NCBI GenBank assembly: GCA_051453625.1
Contig: JBOZIK010000001.1
Coordinates: 222,108,700 to 222,172,699, forward strand
DNA length: 64,000 nt
DNA from: Welwitschia mirabilis
Taxonomy: Eukaryota > Gnetophyta > Gnetopsida > Welwitschiales
Reading direction: 5' to 3'
Part shown: positions 11,001 to 24,010 of the stretch, in pieces
Layout of the letters: each line of letters begins with the position of its first letter
How positions within the stretch are numbered: position 1 is the first letter of the stretch
Notes under the pieces: model-generated
Database searches by the model: none
Told to the model about the DNA's origin: nothing
Seen by the model: only the letters and a program-made list of their open reading frames with translations
Translations under genes and position numbers: made by a program

Positions 11001-13055
11001 AGGTTTCTAAACATACTGTTGTAATAGCTTTTAAGATTGTTTAATAATAAGAAAATTTTCTTAATAAGTTCTATGACTAAACCTTTAGACTTTATTGATT
11101 TTTATTCATCTTACTTGATTTTTAATAAGAAATTCATATTTCTTAGCTAGTGCTTTCAAGTATAAATGATAACTATGCATCATCTTACATTATTTTTCCC
11201 CCTTATTTAAATTTTTATTTGCCACTAAATCATGTCAGTAACATGATCCCTCACATTCACTATACATGTTGGAACTACCAAAGCTTTTTCCTATTTTAAA
11301 AATGATGTTTTAAGGTTAAGGAGAGTTACATAATGTGAAAGTTAAAAAAATGGATATGAATATAGATTTCAATCTTTCTAATTCATTTGTCTACTAGTGT
11401 ATTCATTCTAAGATCTAAATCTAATTATTTTATTTAAAGCCAACATAATATCAATGTAGATCTTTTTTAAAGTATATTTGCCCTAAGACTCTCTCCAATG
11501 TAGGAATCATCAAAAGTAAAATTAATATTTTTCATTAGTAAGAGAGTTTTATATTTAAATACGTATTCATCTAACATCTACAGATCCTTGTTCAAGAGAA
11601 AAGTAAAAGATTTAGATTTATCTATTACATTCTTTATCATGTTTCCTATTGTTATCAAATTAAAAACTTTTGAGTTATATTAAGCTAATATAAAATTCAA
11701 TGATTTTCTAACAAATATCCATAAATAAATACTCTTCCTATTAAATTCATTAAAAAATTTTCTTCCCTTTAAAATGATGGAATAGATTCATGCTTAACAC
11801 AATTTTGTTAGAAAGAAATTATTGATTTTTTCATTTTCTAAGCCATCACATAGCTAGATCTAAAGTTTAAACATCCTCATCCATAACTAAAACTTCTATT
11901 TATTATCTAAAGTCTTCATGAGTTATTTGATATCTAGTTTTCTTTCCAACCTTTAATGACATGGTCCTCTTTGTTAATCCAAGTTAATTAGAGTTTTCTC
12001 TTTGGATTTTTGTTTATTTTTCATCATTTTTTAATAATTAATTTACTCTATTATACATTAAGTTTTCCAAACCATATTAGTATCTTCTTGGGTGCTAATA
12101 TCACTTTTTAAAAAAATAATCTTTTTGAATTTCTTTATTATATTTAATAGTTATGGGATTCCTCCTTGGATTTCCTTATTTATTTTAAGGTTTCAGTAGG
12201 TGTCAACTTAAAAATGCCCTTAATTCTCAAGATAAAATTCATTATTTTTCTTCTATATATCTAATCATCAATACATAACTCACCATTTTCTTTACTTCTA
12301 AGGATTAAAAATCCATTAGGCATCATCTTAGATGTAAATTTTAATGGATATTTTAGAAACATTAAGTCTTATGTCCAAAAACCATAGGTTCAATAAGATA
12401 GACTATACATAGAAGATACTTCATTCCTAATTAGAAATTAAGAGAGATTAAAGTGAATGTTCTATAAGTTCTCTAATTAAAATATTAAATTAATAAGGAT
12501 TAAAGTATATGTCTTGTAATTTCTTTAATTAAAATATTCATGAATGTATATCATCTTGATTTGAGCATTGCATAACTAGAACCATTTTAGTCTCATGAAA
12601 AATTTTGTTTTAGTATTATTTGATAAAAATATCCATTTCAAAATTTTAATATAAATAGAATTTTTTATTTAAAATTTGGATATTCAATGTCAAATCTAAA
12701 TATGAAATTAACTTACCTTGTTATTCGTAATTACAATAAATAAATATTGTAAAAGTTTGTATGTGAAAGAAAACATAAATGATTCATTTTGTATAAGATA
12801 AATGATTGCATAAGTAAAAGTTAACATTCATATATCAATCTTAATTTTAAAATATTTCATGCTTATCTAAAGCAATATAGTAAGCATTAATAATGAACTA
12901 TGACTTTTGTAAGCGTATTTAATTTTCCTATTTCTTTCTTTCTTTCTTTATCCATAGAGCTATCTATTTTTAATTTATGATGATTAAATAATAAAGGATC
13001 TATATTCATTGATTCACATTAATCTTTTAAAAATGAGTAATAGGATCATATGTAA
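11001..13055. other. No gene recognised
   Basis: Possibly the 5' part of the minus-strand LINE and its flank. A minus-strand segment near 11520-11570 (DEYVFKYKTLL) faintly recalls a copia gag, but nothing around it supports that. Confidence 0.4.
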
Positions 13056-13200
13056 AAAGTAGTTGATGGGATGCTAGTTCCACTAGTAAGGAACTTATTC
13101 TTCATAGAGGAGCTCATAAGTTTGAACTCTAATAACTTAATTATAGGGGAGGGGAATGAGGATAATGTTACTTACATTATAGAATTAAAATTAAGATAAA
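13056..13200 (+). mobile_element. Candidate tRNA-derived SINE
   Basis: AGTAGTTGATGGGATGCTAG resembles a tRNA A box region and AAGTTTGAACTCTAAT, about 60 bases later (13118-13133), resembles the B box GGTTCGAACTC with CpG decay. Between them is a TTCATAGAGGAGCTC segment of the kind seen in tRNA-related SINE heads, and the B box is followed by GGGGAGGGGAATGAG. I see no clear poly(A) tail or target duplication. Confidence 0.4.
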
Positions 13201-16200
13201 AAATTAACATCTTAATACTTTAATCTTATATCAAACATGGGTGTTATAACCCATAACAAAGAAAAGTAAACTAAAGTCTACAAATATTAAGTATAAAGCA
13301 AGTATGAGAACACATAATCCATAGTAATAAAAATAATATAAATATATAAAAATTTAATAGAATAGATAGCCCTAGAGAGAGTGGCTTGAACAATCTAAAT
13401 AAGAGCACTTGTGGATAATATTTAACTCATTAACTACTCTAAAGGTTTCATCCTCTCTAAAATATACTTATGCACTACCACAAGTAGGTTAAGTGGTTTA
13501 ATTATAACATTCATTATGAATTTTATATTTTGATTACTATCTTTAATAATTGTATCATGCAGTTCTAGTTACCCTTTAACCTTTTGTCATGCATTATCCA
13601 TGTGCTAAGACCATGACTAGTAAACGTATGAAGTAAAAACTAGGAAGGGTGCAAGTATTTAAGACCCCAACCATTAGCATTTAAGGATGGAATCCATCCT
13701 TATGCCCTAAGATCCTATCATATTGATAATACTTTGTGGCTTAAGTATCTTAGTTTTAAAGTTTATTTTAAGTAATCTTAGGAGTCTACTTCTAATATTA
13801 CTAGTTGTTATTATTGCTAGAAGCATCACAGTACACACTCCTTTGTGCATTGATAATGACATTCATCCCTATCAACTACCCTTTTGTACTTGTTGTGATC
13901 AAAGAATTCTTGATTATCTTAAAAGTTAAAACCCTTTTTTTAGATTCTTGGTTCATGTAGATGTTAAAAAATAATTGAGCAAGAAGTCAAAATCTAATAG
14001 TTAATCTATTCCACTTGCTAATAATACCAACTTTTTGTACATGAGAAATAATCTACAAGTGTGTATCATAAAACTTAACATAAGTAGTAATCAAAGGATC
14101 AAGTTTTTTTTTTTTCAAATTGGAATTTGCATATACTTTTGTAGATTATATGACAAAAGTTGATAAGAAAAATTTTCTAGAGAGAAGAAAGAGATGTAAA
14201 GTTAAAAATAGCAAGTGGTATTAGATTAGTAATAATCAACTTAGTTCTAATCTATAAGTAAAAACACACTCCTTTAAAAAATCATAAGAGAAGAAAATAT
14301 ATGTCATACTTTATTCATCATTGAAAAATGACAAAAGACTTTTCTCAAATTGAGAAGTTTAGATTTAATTAAAAATATATTATGAATAATAAACCACAGG
14401 ATGAATTTGAACTTCATAGAAATATCGAATTTCTAGATTTATTTGAATAGGATCATTTATTCCTCCTTACTTTGAATTCTTTATTTATAGTTTAAATAAT
14501 CAAGTCTATTTTCCTCTTATAATAATTTATTATTAATGTATTTATTATTAATATTTGTAATTATTATTTTTATGTGTCACCATCAATCTCTCTAATTTTA
14601 TTATCTACTTACTAATAAATTAAAAATGGCATTTAAAAAGTCCCTTATTTATTGAATAATTATTTTCTAGATAGCTACAATTCAAGATAAGTTGATGTTA
14701 GTTGCATGAGTCTAAGAGCATAATTCTTTATCATATAGTTTTGTAATAACCTTAGATGATGGCTTATAAGAGAAGTAGTATTTGTGAATTTTATATTAGC
14801 ATGATAACAATGTATACATGCTCAAGTATTTTTATAAGAAAAATGATATGTGCAAAGAAAGCAGTATCCAAGTGCACATATCTAATACTAGATAATGATG
14901 GAATTAAGATCCAAAAATCATAAATGTAAATTAAAAATTAGTAAGGTTATTATTCTCTGAAGTAAAAAAGTTATTTGTTATTAGTTTTTACTATGCTTAT
15001 ATCACTGTATTTGTTTTTAAATCAAGCAATATTGCCTTACAAATATGTATCTCATGAAGCTAAACTAAAATTTTACCAATCTCCCTAGGACTATTATTTA
15101 AACTAGAGCCATAGTGTCATTTTTTTCAAAGGATAATTTGTAGTAGATAACATAGTAAAGCTTGTACAAAATTTATTTTTGTAACTTTTCTAGAAAGACG
15201 CAATATACTAGATGAGAGAGAGATAGATTTGGTTATAATTAATAAATGAGGATACAAATGATGCATAGCTCTAAACATCCATCATGAAACAATAACAATG
15301 ACATAATATTAATTAATAATAAAAATTTTTTACAGATACTTCATAGAAATCATATCAATCATTCATCAAAGCTCAAGGATGGTGAGAGAATAACATTTAC
15401 AATGTAAGTTTTGATGAAGACTTTAAGGCATTTTAGTTCTCATAGCCTACTTAAAAAATAGGAAATTATTACAAAAAATATTAAATGATAGTAAAAAATG
15501 AACTAAGATTAACATATAAAGAATCACTTAAAAATTTTAAAAAAATTAACATGCTTTAATATAAATTAAGTATCATAAGTGTGAAAAATCAACATAGTTG
15601 AAAATAAAAAATTAGATTTAAGAAATCTCAGTACTTTATTATAGTAATAGAGAAAAAAGACATATGAATGAAAGATTCAAGCTAATAATTGAAATGTTAT
15701 TCTAGCTTTAAGGCTAGCTCATCCTTAAGGAAATGAATTGAAAAACTAAACATCTTTAGAACTCCTCTTAATTTCAAAGATTAATCAAAGGTTTCATATG
15801 TAAAAAGATCTTACAAATGAAGTTCAAGTACCTTTTATAACCTAAAAATTAGGGTTTTGATTAGGGTTTTGGAGATTTATGTAATTTTTAATGATTTCAA
15901 ATTAGTTCACCAAGTACCTTAATAAACTTAGCATTTACCACGAGTCCTAAAACATAAATATGGGGTGCTAATTTAAAAGATGACCTATGCCATTTTGGAT
16001 CCTCCTAGTGCTACTATAGTTTTGAGTAATTTTCACTTAAGCTTTTGAGTCATGCTCCATCATCCTATTAAAGACTTAAAACATTCAATGGTAGAGATAG
16101 AATGTTAGTTTTTTATAACCTTAATAGCATAATTAAAAATAAAATAATAAAACTATAAAAAGTATGATTTTATTATGCTAAATAACCATTAATTACTTGA

Positions 16201-17389
16201 AATAAATTTAATTTATACATGTTATCACATCCTCCAACCAATATTTTAATTGTTTATTAATAGAAATGTATGGAAGTTGCATAACATGGAAAAATTACAA
16301 ATTCAAAACATGTAAGTACTAAACAAATGTAATAAAAAAAAGTTAAAAACTTTCACTAATTTTCAAGTTGATTTTACTTCAATAAGATGTATAAAACATG
16401 CACTAACAAGTCTTATGTAAACTACATATTTACACTAATCAAATCTAACTTTTTGCTTAATAACATGAAAGTTGAAATGAATATGAGAAGTAATTTGTAA
16501 AAAACCAAAATGCATATGGTAATAAAAGAAAATAATTAAAATAAATTTACAAAACCATTACATTATAAAGGAGTTTGTGCATTCTAACTATGAAGTAAAA
16601 ATGAAAAACAATGTAAAATACATCTATAAATGCATGGAAAGAAAGTAAAAAGAAGTGTGAAAACATTTTAACTAATACATTATCTATGACAAATGAATCA
16701 TTCACTTGTAGTTTGATATGAATTACAAAAGTGAAAAAAAGAAGAAATGGAGACTTGAGAAAGGAAAGAGTATAATGAGGAAGATGAAGTCATTATTAAA
16801 ATAAAGTAGAAAATAAAGAGAAACTAAGTAATAGTTAATTTTTAAAATATATAAGAATGTTAATAATATTAATTAATAACACTAGTTATTCCTAGCAAAG
16901 AGAATTAAGCTTGAATTAAATAGAAAATGAATATCATAAATCAAGTAGAAACACTACCGATGAGAGGGAAAGAGAGAGAAACCTGAAAAGATATTGAATG
17001 TAGAAAAGAGATGGAGACATTAAGGTTGGCTTCATTTGGGTGATAAGGTTTTGCAGTAGAGCTATTATTTTATGTTATTATAGTGGGTAATAATACCTTT
17101 ATTTTAGGTTTAATTAATGGAGATAGTGATTCAAGTGTAGGCAATTGGATGAGCAGATAGGTTGTGATAGTTGCTTCTTAGCTCTAAGTAGGTTGCAACA
17201 GTTCTTACATGAAGGAAATGTTTCACATATAAGAAAGTACCTTAATTTTACCAATTGTTAATTAGGTATGCTATGAAGTTAAGGCTAGATTTCAATTTTG
17301 CATGTTGTATAGGTTGGTTTTGATAAATCCTTGCCCTTAACTAGACCTTATCTAGTATTGGGTGGCTCCAAGTTCTAGGATCATGAGAC
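13201..17389. other. No gene recognised
   Basis: Mostly AT-rich. The 68-codon plus-strand frame at 13723-13929 starts with a hydrophobic stretch followed by a Cys-rich tail (FCTCCDQ), but has no family resemblance and no homologous copy in the window. A run of T at about 14105-14115 and two TTAGGGTTTT-like repeats at 15846-15868 are too short to interpret. The right end may contain the 5' UTR of the L1 element. Confidence 0.45.
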
Positions 17390-18060
17390 CTCTTAAAGTT
17401 ATAACATTATCAGAAGGTTTGCTTATTTTTAGTTTTTAGTCCAAAATAGATAGGAATAAAATTTTAGTGAAGGATCATTAGTTCTTCAAATTAAGGGGTC
17501 TAGCCCTAGCCTCTTAAGAGATGAGAACCCAATATGATAAAATTATATGATAATATACTTCTATGAACTAGGATTCTAAGGTTTCCAATTGAATTCTGAA
17601 AAGGGATATTTCCATCTTAGCCTTTTGGAAAATTAATTAAATTAGATAAAGTGATGGCTAAAGTCTTAATTTTTTTTAGTCCAATTTTGTGTCTAGACAA
17701 CTTTTAATAACAAAAAGAAAATAAAGAATATTCAAGCTTAATTAAAATGCAGTTTCTAAAAACTTATAGTTGAATATGTAAATATATCAATCCCATGCAA
17801 GATTTGTAAAGATAAGGGATACATACATAGAATGATTTTTTAAAGGAAATCCACTTAAATGTAGTCACTGTAAGAAGGAAGAACACAGTGGAAAGGACTG
17901 TAAAAAAAGTCTTATGTGCATTCTATAAGAAACTAGGCCACTTAAAAAAAGAATGCAAAGTTAAGTTTAGAAAGGAAAAACTAACAGGCAAAAATGGATT
18001 TAAATACTACCAATCATAAAAAATTTAAATCTCTTAAAGATCATTTAGTTTTGGAGTCTA
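17390..18060 (+). pseudogene. L1-type LINE ORF1 with two zinc knuckles
   Basis: The frame is broken but readable. EGSLVLQIKGSS (about 17460) and GKLIKLDKV (about 17630, needing frame changes) resemble the end of the DUF4283 and following blocks of plant L1 ORF1. A perfect CX2CX4HX4C knuckle follows at 17860-17901 (CSHCKKEEHSGKDC), then a second, CAFYKKLGHLKKEC (17917-17958), whose second Cys is Tyr. ORF1 binds the element RNA. Copy 2 at 38393 begins inside this ORF, so the part left of 17631 is present only here. A 10-base gap lies at 18157. Confidence 0.65.
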
Positions 18061-18156
18061 GTGGTTAATAGAAGTTATAGGGAAAAAAAGAAAAGAAACA
18101 ATTAATAGTACTCTATTAAGTAGGTTTCTGAAGGATGAAGAAAATGATAAACAAGG

Positions 18157-18166
18157 NNNNNNNNNN
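18157..18166. other. Assembly gap (10 N)
   Basis: Ten N inside the L1 element. The equivalent position in the second copy (about 38913) reads through with a few bases, so little is missing. Confidence 0.9.
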
Positions 18167-18388
18167 GCACAAGCTAAAACAATTATAAGATATAGCAAAG
18201 CAGATAGATATAAAGGGAATAGAGGATATTTCCCTTCTAATTAAGGGATATGAACTATATAATACAATGGATAGATCTACAAACTAAGATACAAGGAATA
18301 AGAAGATAGAAATAAACTTAGTAAATAAATCTCAACTCACATTAAAGGATGTAGTTGAAAAAAAAAACTACTACGGAAAGAAATAGCT

Positions 18389-19840
18389 ATGATAATACTC
18401 TTATGGAATATAAGAGGGATAAAAATCTTCCATAAATGCAAACCCTTCCTTCATAATACTAAGTAATAAAAAGTAGATATATTGTGTATTTAAAGGACCA
18501 AATTGTTATCCACTAAGAAATGTGTCTTACTTCAATAGTGGAGGATGATGTATGTAGCTAGTACTAGGTGAGTAGGAGAACTTCTAATAGCTAGTAAAGT
18601 TCCATTTGATATCATAAAGAATAAAACATGGTTCATGTATATTATAATTAAATAAATAATTATTGCCAACTACTATGATCCATAAAATCACAAGAATCAG
18701 GTATATATTCATATTAATATAGTTAAAAAATTTAAGAATCAGAAATGGCTAGTCATAAAAGAATATAATAAATGTCTAAACCAATGGAATAAATTAGGGT
18801 AGAAAATCTTAGAATTAAAGGGAAGTAAAGGAATATTTGATAATGACTTAAGAGAATCATATGCATAATATACACATAATAAATATGAAGTACACATGAT
18901 ATAATAGAAGATAACACACTAAAAAGATTATGACAGAAATTAGTAGAATTTAGATTACTAGCATTATAGTAGCATCCATCCCTTCTTCTATTTATGGTCT
19001 TATTAGAATAGGATTACATCAGAAATGTATTCTTTTATAGATGAGGGCACCTCTATCCTACCAGTACAATTTCAAATTGAAATGATACTAGTTAGCAAGA
19101 AAGGAGCTAAAAGTTATTAGTAAATAGATATGACAAAAATACAAAGGTATAAATTCTTGGGATTTCTTCATTAGAAGTTAGACTTATGCTTAAGAAATGG
19201 GTCAACAAGGACAAGAGAAATTTTAATGTGTAAACATTAGAACTACTCAATTAACTTAACAATCTCTAAGAGGAAGAGAAGAATGGCCTTCTTGAAGATA
19301 ATAATGAAATAAAATTCCTAATTGATTTACATCATATCTCTAAAGGCAAGGAATTCTACTAGAAAAAAAATATTAAGAATTAAATGACTTAAGGAGAACA
19401 ATATCTAAATTCTTCTTCCCATATGAAAACTATCAAATGTAAATGAATCAAATTAGAAGGATAAGGCAAAAGGTAAGGGATATAATAAAGAAGAAAGAGA
19501 TAGCTATAGTATTTAAAAATTACTTTAAAAACCTATGGAAAATAATTAAGAACTTATTAAAAAATTAATCTATATAAAGAGTTGGGTACCAAATATTAGA
19601 ACCATCTTATGAAACCTCTTAAAACATTATAAATAGAGATAGTGATTAATAGTATGCAAAATAATAAAATGCCTAAGTTAGATGGCTGGCTAGTTAAATT
19701 CTATAAATAAAAAAGTCCTTACCCCAAGTAGAATATCATAGACATGATGAATAATATGCCCAATCAGGGAATAATAATCAAGGATATCAATTACATAAAC
19801 ATATCCATTATTTTGAAAATTAAGGATGCTATCACCCTAT
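18389..19840 (+). pseudogene. L1-type LINE ORF2: endonuclease and start of RT
   Basis: It opens with MIILLWNIRG, the hallmark start of plant L1 endonucleases, followed by a DILCI.(R/E)TK block (18480). VGELLIASKVPFDI (18570) corresponds to the GG(i/l)L..W block, and WLVIKEYNKCLNQWNKLG (18746) to the GDFNEclnp.dKlGG block with decayed catalytic residues. FFFPYENYQM and NQIRRIRQK (19408-19470) match the NTKFFH...R.rrNrI linker. DGWLVKFYK (19681) is the RT entry block, and ISIILKIKDAITL (19808) the iP.kdA..l block. It stops there because the LTR of element A1 begins at 19841. The RT core is missing. Many stops; clearly dead. Confidence 0.8.
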
Positions 19841-21102
19841 TGTACTACCAAATTTTATGTATTTGAAATAGTATTTTAAATAATTTTGCAAGAAATTAGA
19901 TAACTTTATGTTAAGTTTTGATGATAATGGAGAGTTAAGAAAAATATCACAACAAACATGCAATCTGCATTACATTTGATAGTGTTTAAAGCAAATTACA
20001 ATAATTCATGTTTGAAGTAGTAATCTTAGAATAAAAAAGGCTAATTTAACATAGGAAATACCTTTACAAAGGTTATCATCCACCAAATAATTTAGAGAAT
20101 CATATAAATGATATAAGAATGCATGCTGCCTAAGATACTTACTAGACTAATTTAATACCTGATGTGGATCCTATATGATATGGCATCTTCTCTTGTGACA
20201 TCTAGACAATACGTAGGATGACACCTAAAAATAATGCTTTATCAAACTTCACTAAACTTTTATCATGTATCTTGTGCCTTCTTGTATGGCTATTAGGGTT
20301 TTACCATGTCTGTAAGCATTTGCTATTTTTAGAGTTTATTTTTATAATAAATACCTCTTTCCTCCTCAACTCTGACTTTATATTCTTTGGTATTGAAAAT
20401 TATCATGATAGGAGATTGAAGGGTAGGAGGTTCATTCCTTATTATTGTAAAGAGACATATTTCTTGGTGTTGGGCTATGTATCCTTCATTGAGGTGCTAC
20501 TACTTTGTAACAAGAATGTTGATTCGATGTAATTAAAATTCTATTTTTCTTTTTATATCATTTATTATATGCATCACCCTTATGGTTTATGTTACTTATG
20601 ATTCCATGATAGCTTCATATATGATATAGATCATGAGGGCAAACTTTGTTAAGATTGGCATTGTTAATTTATATGCATTACATTTCATTACCTAGATTAA
20701 CTTTGCATCATTTTTATATTCTCTTTAAAACACCTAATAACTTAGGTTAGTTTTGGTCTAGTGATACTTTCCTTGATTGATATAAGTTATATAGTTTCAA
20801 TCTCTGTGGTAGGTTGATTTGGTAATTCGATAGATGTTACATTTAAAATAGAACTTTCATTTCATTTGCATAGTGTGTTTATTTGTGTTATTATGTTACA
20901 TTATTATTTTGTTCTACTTATAGATTACATAAGCATTTTATTTTTGAAATTAATTCTCTTTCTTATCACCTACTCATTCAATGGAATTATGGCATTTGGG
21001 TTACTCCCATCTATATTAGTATATTGTGTTATGCTATATATATATATGTAATTTCTGGGATTGTTTGATGATGTAGTATTTGTACAAATACACACTATAA
21101 CA
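19841..21102 (+). repeat. 5' LTR of element A1
   Basis: It starts TGTACTACCAAATTTTATG exactly where the L1 reading stops and ends CACACTATAACA before the primer site. It aligns with the LTR of element B (for example ATTTTGCAAGA in both, then TTATGATAATGGAGAG-like) and with the reversed LTR of element C of nearly the same length (1246 bases). The LTR ends form an imperfect inverted repeat. Internal landmarks: TATA-like box near 20342 and a TGTTGGGCTATGTATCC motif at 20469 shared with B. Confidence 0.8.
20342..20354 (+). promoter_or_regulatory. TATA-like box of A1 LTR
   Basis: TTATAATAAATACC lies in the same position as CTATAAATACCC in the LTRs of element B. It would have set transcription start in the LTR. 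Confidence 0.5.
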
Positions 21103-21125
21103 TCTTCATACTATTGCTAGAGAAT
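21103..21125 (+). other. Primer-binding site of A1 (decayed)
   Basis: TCTTCATACTATTGCTAGAG aligns base by base with TTTGGTACCATTGCCAGGG after the 5' LTR of element B, itself close to the TGGCGCCGTTGCCGGGG site of Athila/Tat elements (tRNA-Asp type). Confidence 0.6.
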
Positions 21126-21559
21126 TCTACTTAGAGTTCGAGAATTATTGTTACTCAAATAAGTAGTTTGGATTTTGATTTATCTATTTATCTATAGTAG
21201 CATTGTGTTCTTCTAGTAGAAACATAGGTTTTTTTTTATGTTTTCTGATTGCATTTTGAAAATAACAGTTTGTTATTACCCTAGTCATCCAAATAATGGG
21301 TGGCAATGATGGCCTATGAAACTTAGGATTTTTTGTTTTCATAATGACAAGGGTGTTTCTTATAGTCTCCTCTGTCATTTAGATGACTTAGTGGATGACC
21401 ATTAATTTTCATTCTATCTTATTTTATGATTCTGTCTTTTTATATTTTTTTTATTTTTACTTTTTTTTTTGTTTCTACTATAATCTAAGTACATTATTCA
21501 GATGACCATAATAGAAATATAATTAAACATATTGGGACATCATAAACTCTAGTAAAAAG
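21126..21559 (+). other. A1 leader (5' UTR)
   Basis: Untranslated leader between primer site and gag. It holds several copies of a short palindromic motif (GTCATCC...GGATGAC type), e.g. TAGTCATCC at 21280 and GTCATTTAGATGAC at 21373. The minus-strand frame at 21184-21378 is a chance product. Confidence 0.6.
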
Positions 21560-23300
21560 ATGAAATATCAGAGAGAGTGGTTGTTAATTAAAGAAAACAT
21601 CCAAAAATATTTAATCAACTATGTACTAAACCTAGATATGCACATCTTAAGTACACATAATATTTTAGGAATTAAGCAAGAAGATTTTTCTACATTTATT
21701 ATTTCTAAATTAGATTTTTCCAAAGAAAATTTTTTAAAATAAAGTTTAGATGAAAATCATTTTATTACAATGTCAAATTCTATGCAAAAATAGAAACAAG
21801 TTGCTCTGCCTAATCCTCCTATTATCAATGGAATCTCTACTACTCCTATAAATCCAAATGCTAATGTCACTCTTAAAGAACTAATTACAAATAAAAAATG
21901 TAAAATCTAAAATCCTTTTGACTTACCTATTAATGATGATGTATACTTAAGAAATTTAAATGCTAATCCTATTTTTAATGGAGAAAATGATGAAGATCCT
22001 CTCTAATATATAGCTAACATCAAATAAGTAGTGATTACTTCTAGAAGTAGGAAAAAATAAGTTAGTGATCATACTTACATGGTTATCTTTCCCATAAAAT
22101 TAAAAGGAAAAGTAAAATTATGGTTAAGAAATATTACACATAAAACCTTAAAAATATAAAACCAAGTGCAAGAAGTATTTATAAAATGATTTATGGGTGA
22201 ATCAAGAATTAAAAAAAGAAAGAAAGAGGTAAATGATTTTTAACAACCATCTAATAAAGATTATACCTTCACTTATGAATGATTTTTAATTGTAATACAT
22301 TCTAAGCCTACAAATGCATTCACTTAAGAAGAATTAGTAGATTATTTCTATAGTGAAGTTAATAGCCAAACCAAACAACTTGTGGATTTTTCATGTGGTG
22401 AAAATTTAATGAATCTCACACTAGAAAATGCATGAAGATTATTGAAAGAACTAGTAGAAGTAAGTTAAACATGACCTAAATCAACATCTAAAGAAAATCA
22501 TACTATAGGCCAAATAACAAAATATCTTAAAAAAGTGAAACAAGAAAAAGAGGAAGTAAAAATAGAAAAATAACAAAAAAATATCATTAAGGATTTCACA
22601 ATGATGTTAGATAAGTACACTCAAATGATCCTAGATGAAAAAGTAACAATTGTCAAAAGTATGTAAAGATAACTATCATATGACTAATTAATGTCCTTTA
22701 TTGCTAACTTGAAAAGAAAAAAATTATGAATAGGTGTGTGCATTCAACTAACAGTCTTCAAACTTTAAAACCCAAAACCAAAACCAAAATCAAAATTAAT
22801 TTCAACCTAGGATGAATGGACAATCTAATTTTCAATTTTTTGTGAGAAAATTAAAAAAACTTTCAAGAAAATCATCCAAATTTTCAACCATTTTGAAATA
22901 GATTTAAGAATGCTAACTTTTAATCAAATAACTCAAACTTCCAATCACGTAATTCAATTTATCAAGAAAGCATATTAAATTCCCAAAATTAAAATGATTC
23001 ACTTAGAAATTCCATTGACAAATTGAGAAAGTCTCAAGAGAAGACAAATTTAAACGTTGAAAATCTTGTTAATGTTTTTCAATAAACTATACTTACAAAT
23101 CCAAGACCATAAGAATCACTTGCAATACAAACATTACCAAATCCTAATAAAGTAAGAAAAGATTGTAAGGTTGTGATAAAAAATAAAAATAAAATAATAA
23201 TCCTATTCATGGAGCTTTAATTTTCAAAATGATAAGAGTAATGAAGAAGAAGAAGAGGATACTAAAATCTTACAAAATCATACTTTTCCTTCTCCTTTAA
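21560..23300 (+). pseudogene. gag of A1
   Basis: The likely start is ATG 21560; the frame stays in register with the ATG at 21770, with only stops between. Blocks read NANPIFNGENDEDPL (21960), FPIKLKGKVKLWLR-like (22090), then QVQEVFIK.F.GESRIK (22165) and LVDYFYSEVN (22330), in the order of the Retrotrans_gag domain: a core that forms the capsid shell. A Gln/Asn-rich segment follows (about 22760-22870). The copy-2 sequence suggests a decayed Cys-rich segment near 22640-22690. Stops are mainly TAA/TAG where copy 2 has CAA or GAA. Its end is not sharp. Confidence 0.7.
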
Positions 23301-23559
23301 GTAATGAGCTTAATAAAAAAAGATTTTCTTAAGATAAAGGTAAGAAACCTGCTATACCTTGACTTGATAGATTAAATATCAATCCTACCTTTAATGATCA
23401 TCTTAAAGCCTTAATGCAAGATGTAAGTATAAATTTATCATTTTGGAAACTATTGCAAGAAAACACTAAATATTCTAAGCTATGGAAAAACCTAATTAGG
23501 AGGAAATAAAAATAAACCATACCTAATAAATTCTTTCTATTCCAATTTATAACCAACTT

Positions 23560-24010
23560 AGTTTTGCAAAAATGTCCAAAATTTAAGATGTAGGGGAAGT
23601 AATAGTTAGTGTCACATTAGAAGGAAATAAAAGAATAAAAAAGCCTTAATCAATATACTAGCAAGTGTTAATATTATGCCTTTATACATTTATCAATAAC
23701 TTAGTTTGGAAAGTAGAATTAAACCTACATGTATTATTTTAGAATAGGTAGATACATCAATGAAGAAACCTTTAGGATTAATAAAAGATTTGATGATTTA
23801 AAGTGAATAATTATTCTATCTAATAGATGTGATTATAATTGAAGTAAAGCATAATAGAGATTATCCCGTACTTGTAGGTAGAAAATGTTATGCAATAAAC
23901 CATTGTATTATCGATACAAGAACTAGAATGATGAAATACCACTTAAAAAATAAAAGGTTACCATTAGAGTTTTTGATGCTGTTGAAAAAGACATAGGTAA
24001 CGAGTCAAGT
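23560..24010 (+). pseudogene. Aspartic protease domain of A1
   Basis: Protease that would cut Gag-Pol. KALINILASVNIMPLYIYQ (23640) corresponds to the active-site block alLDlGASvNlmP...y of Athila/Tat elements. The catalytic Asp reads Asn, and Gly reads Leu. Farther on, IKPTCIILE.VDTSMKKPLGLI.D (23730) and FYLIDVIIIE (23815) follow the family order. Copy 2 has Asn at the same place, so that loss may predate the duplication. Confidence 0.65.

Noticed and set aside
11500-11580. Copia gag fragment on the minus strand (DEYVFKYKTLL)
   Set aside because: Short, without a supporting zinc knuckle or pol motif nearby; likely chance.
13723-13929. 68-codon plus-strand frame with a hydrophobic start and CTCC tail
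   Set aside because: No family resemblance, no conserved copy in the window, AT-driven codon use, and no flanking gene signals; treated as chance.
15840-15870. Interstitial telomere repeat (TTAGGGTTTT-like)
   Set aside because: Only two imperfect units; expected by chance in such DNA.
19841-19920. Continuation of the L1 RT past 19840 (YYQILCI.NSILNN looked like the RPISL...yKI block)
   Set aside because: The DNA aligns with the LTR starts of B and C over its length; the RT likeness is chance.
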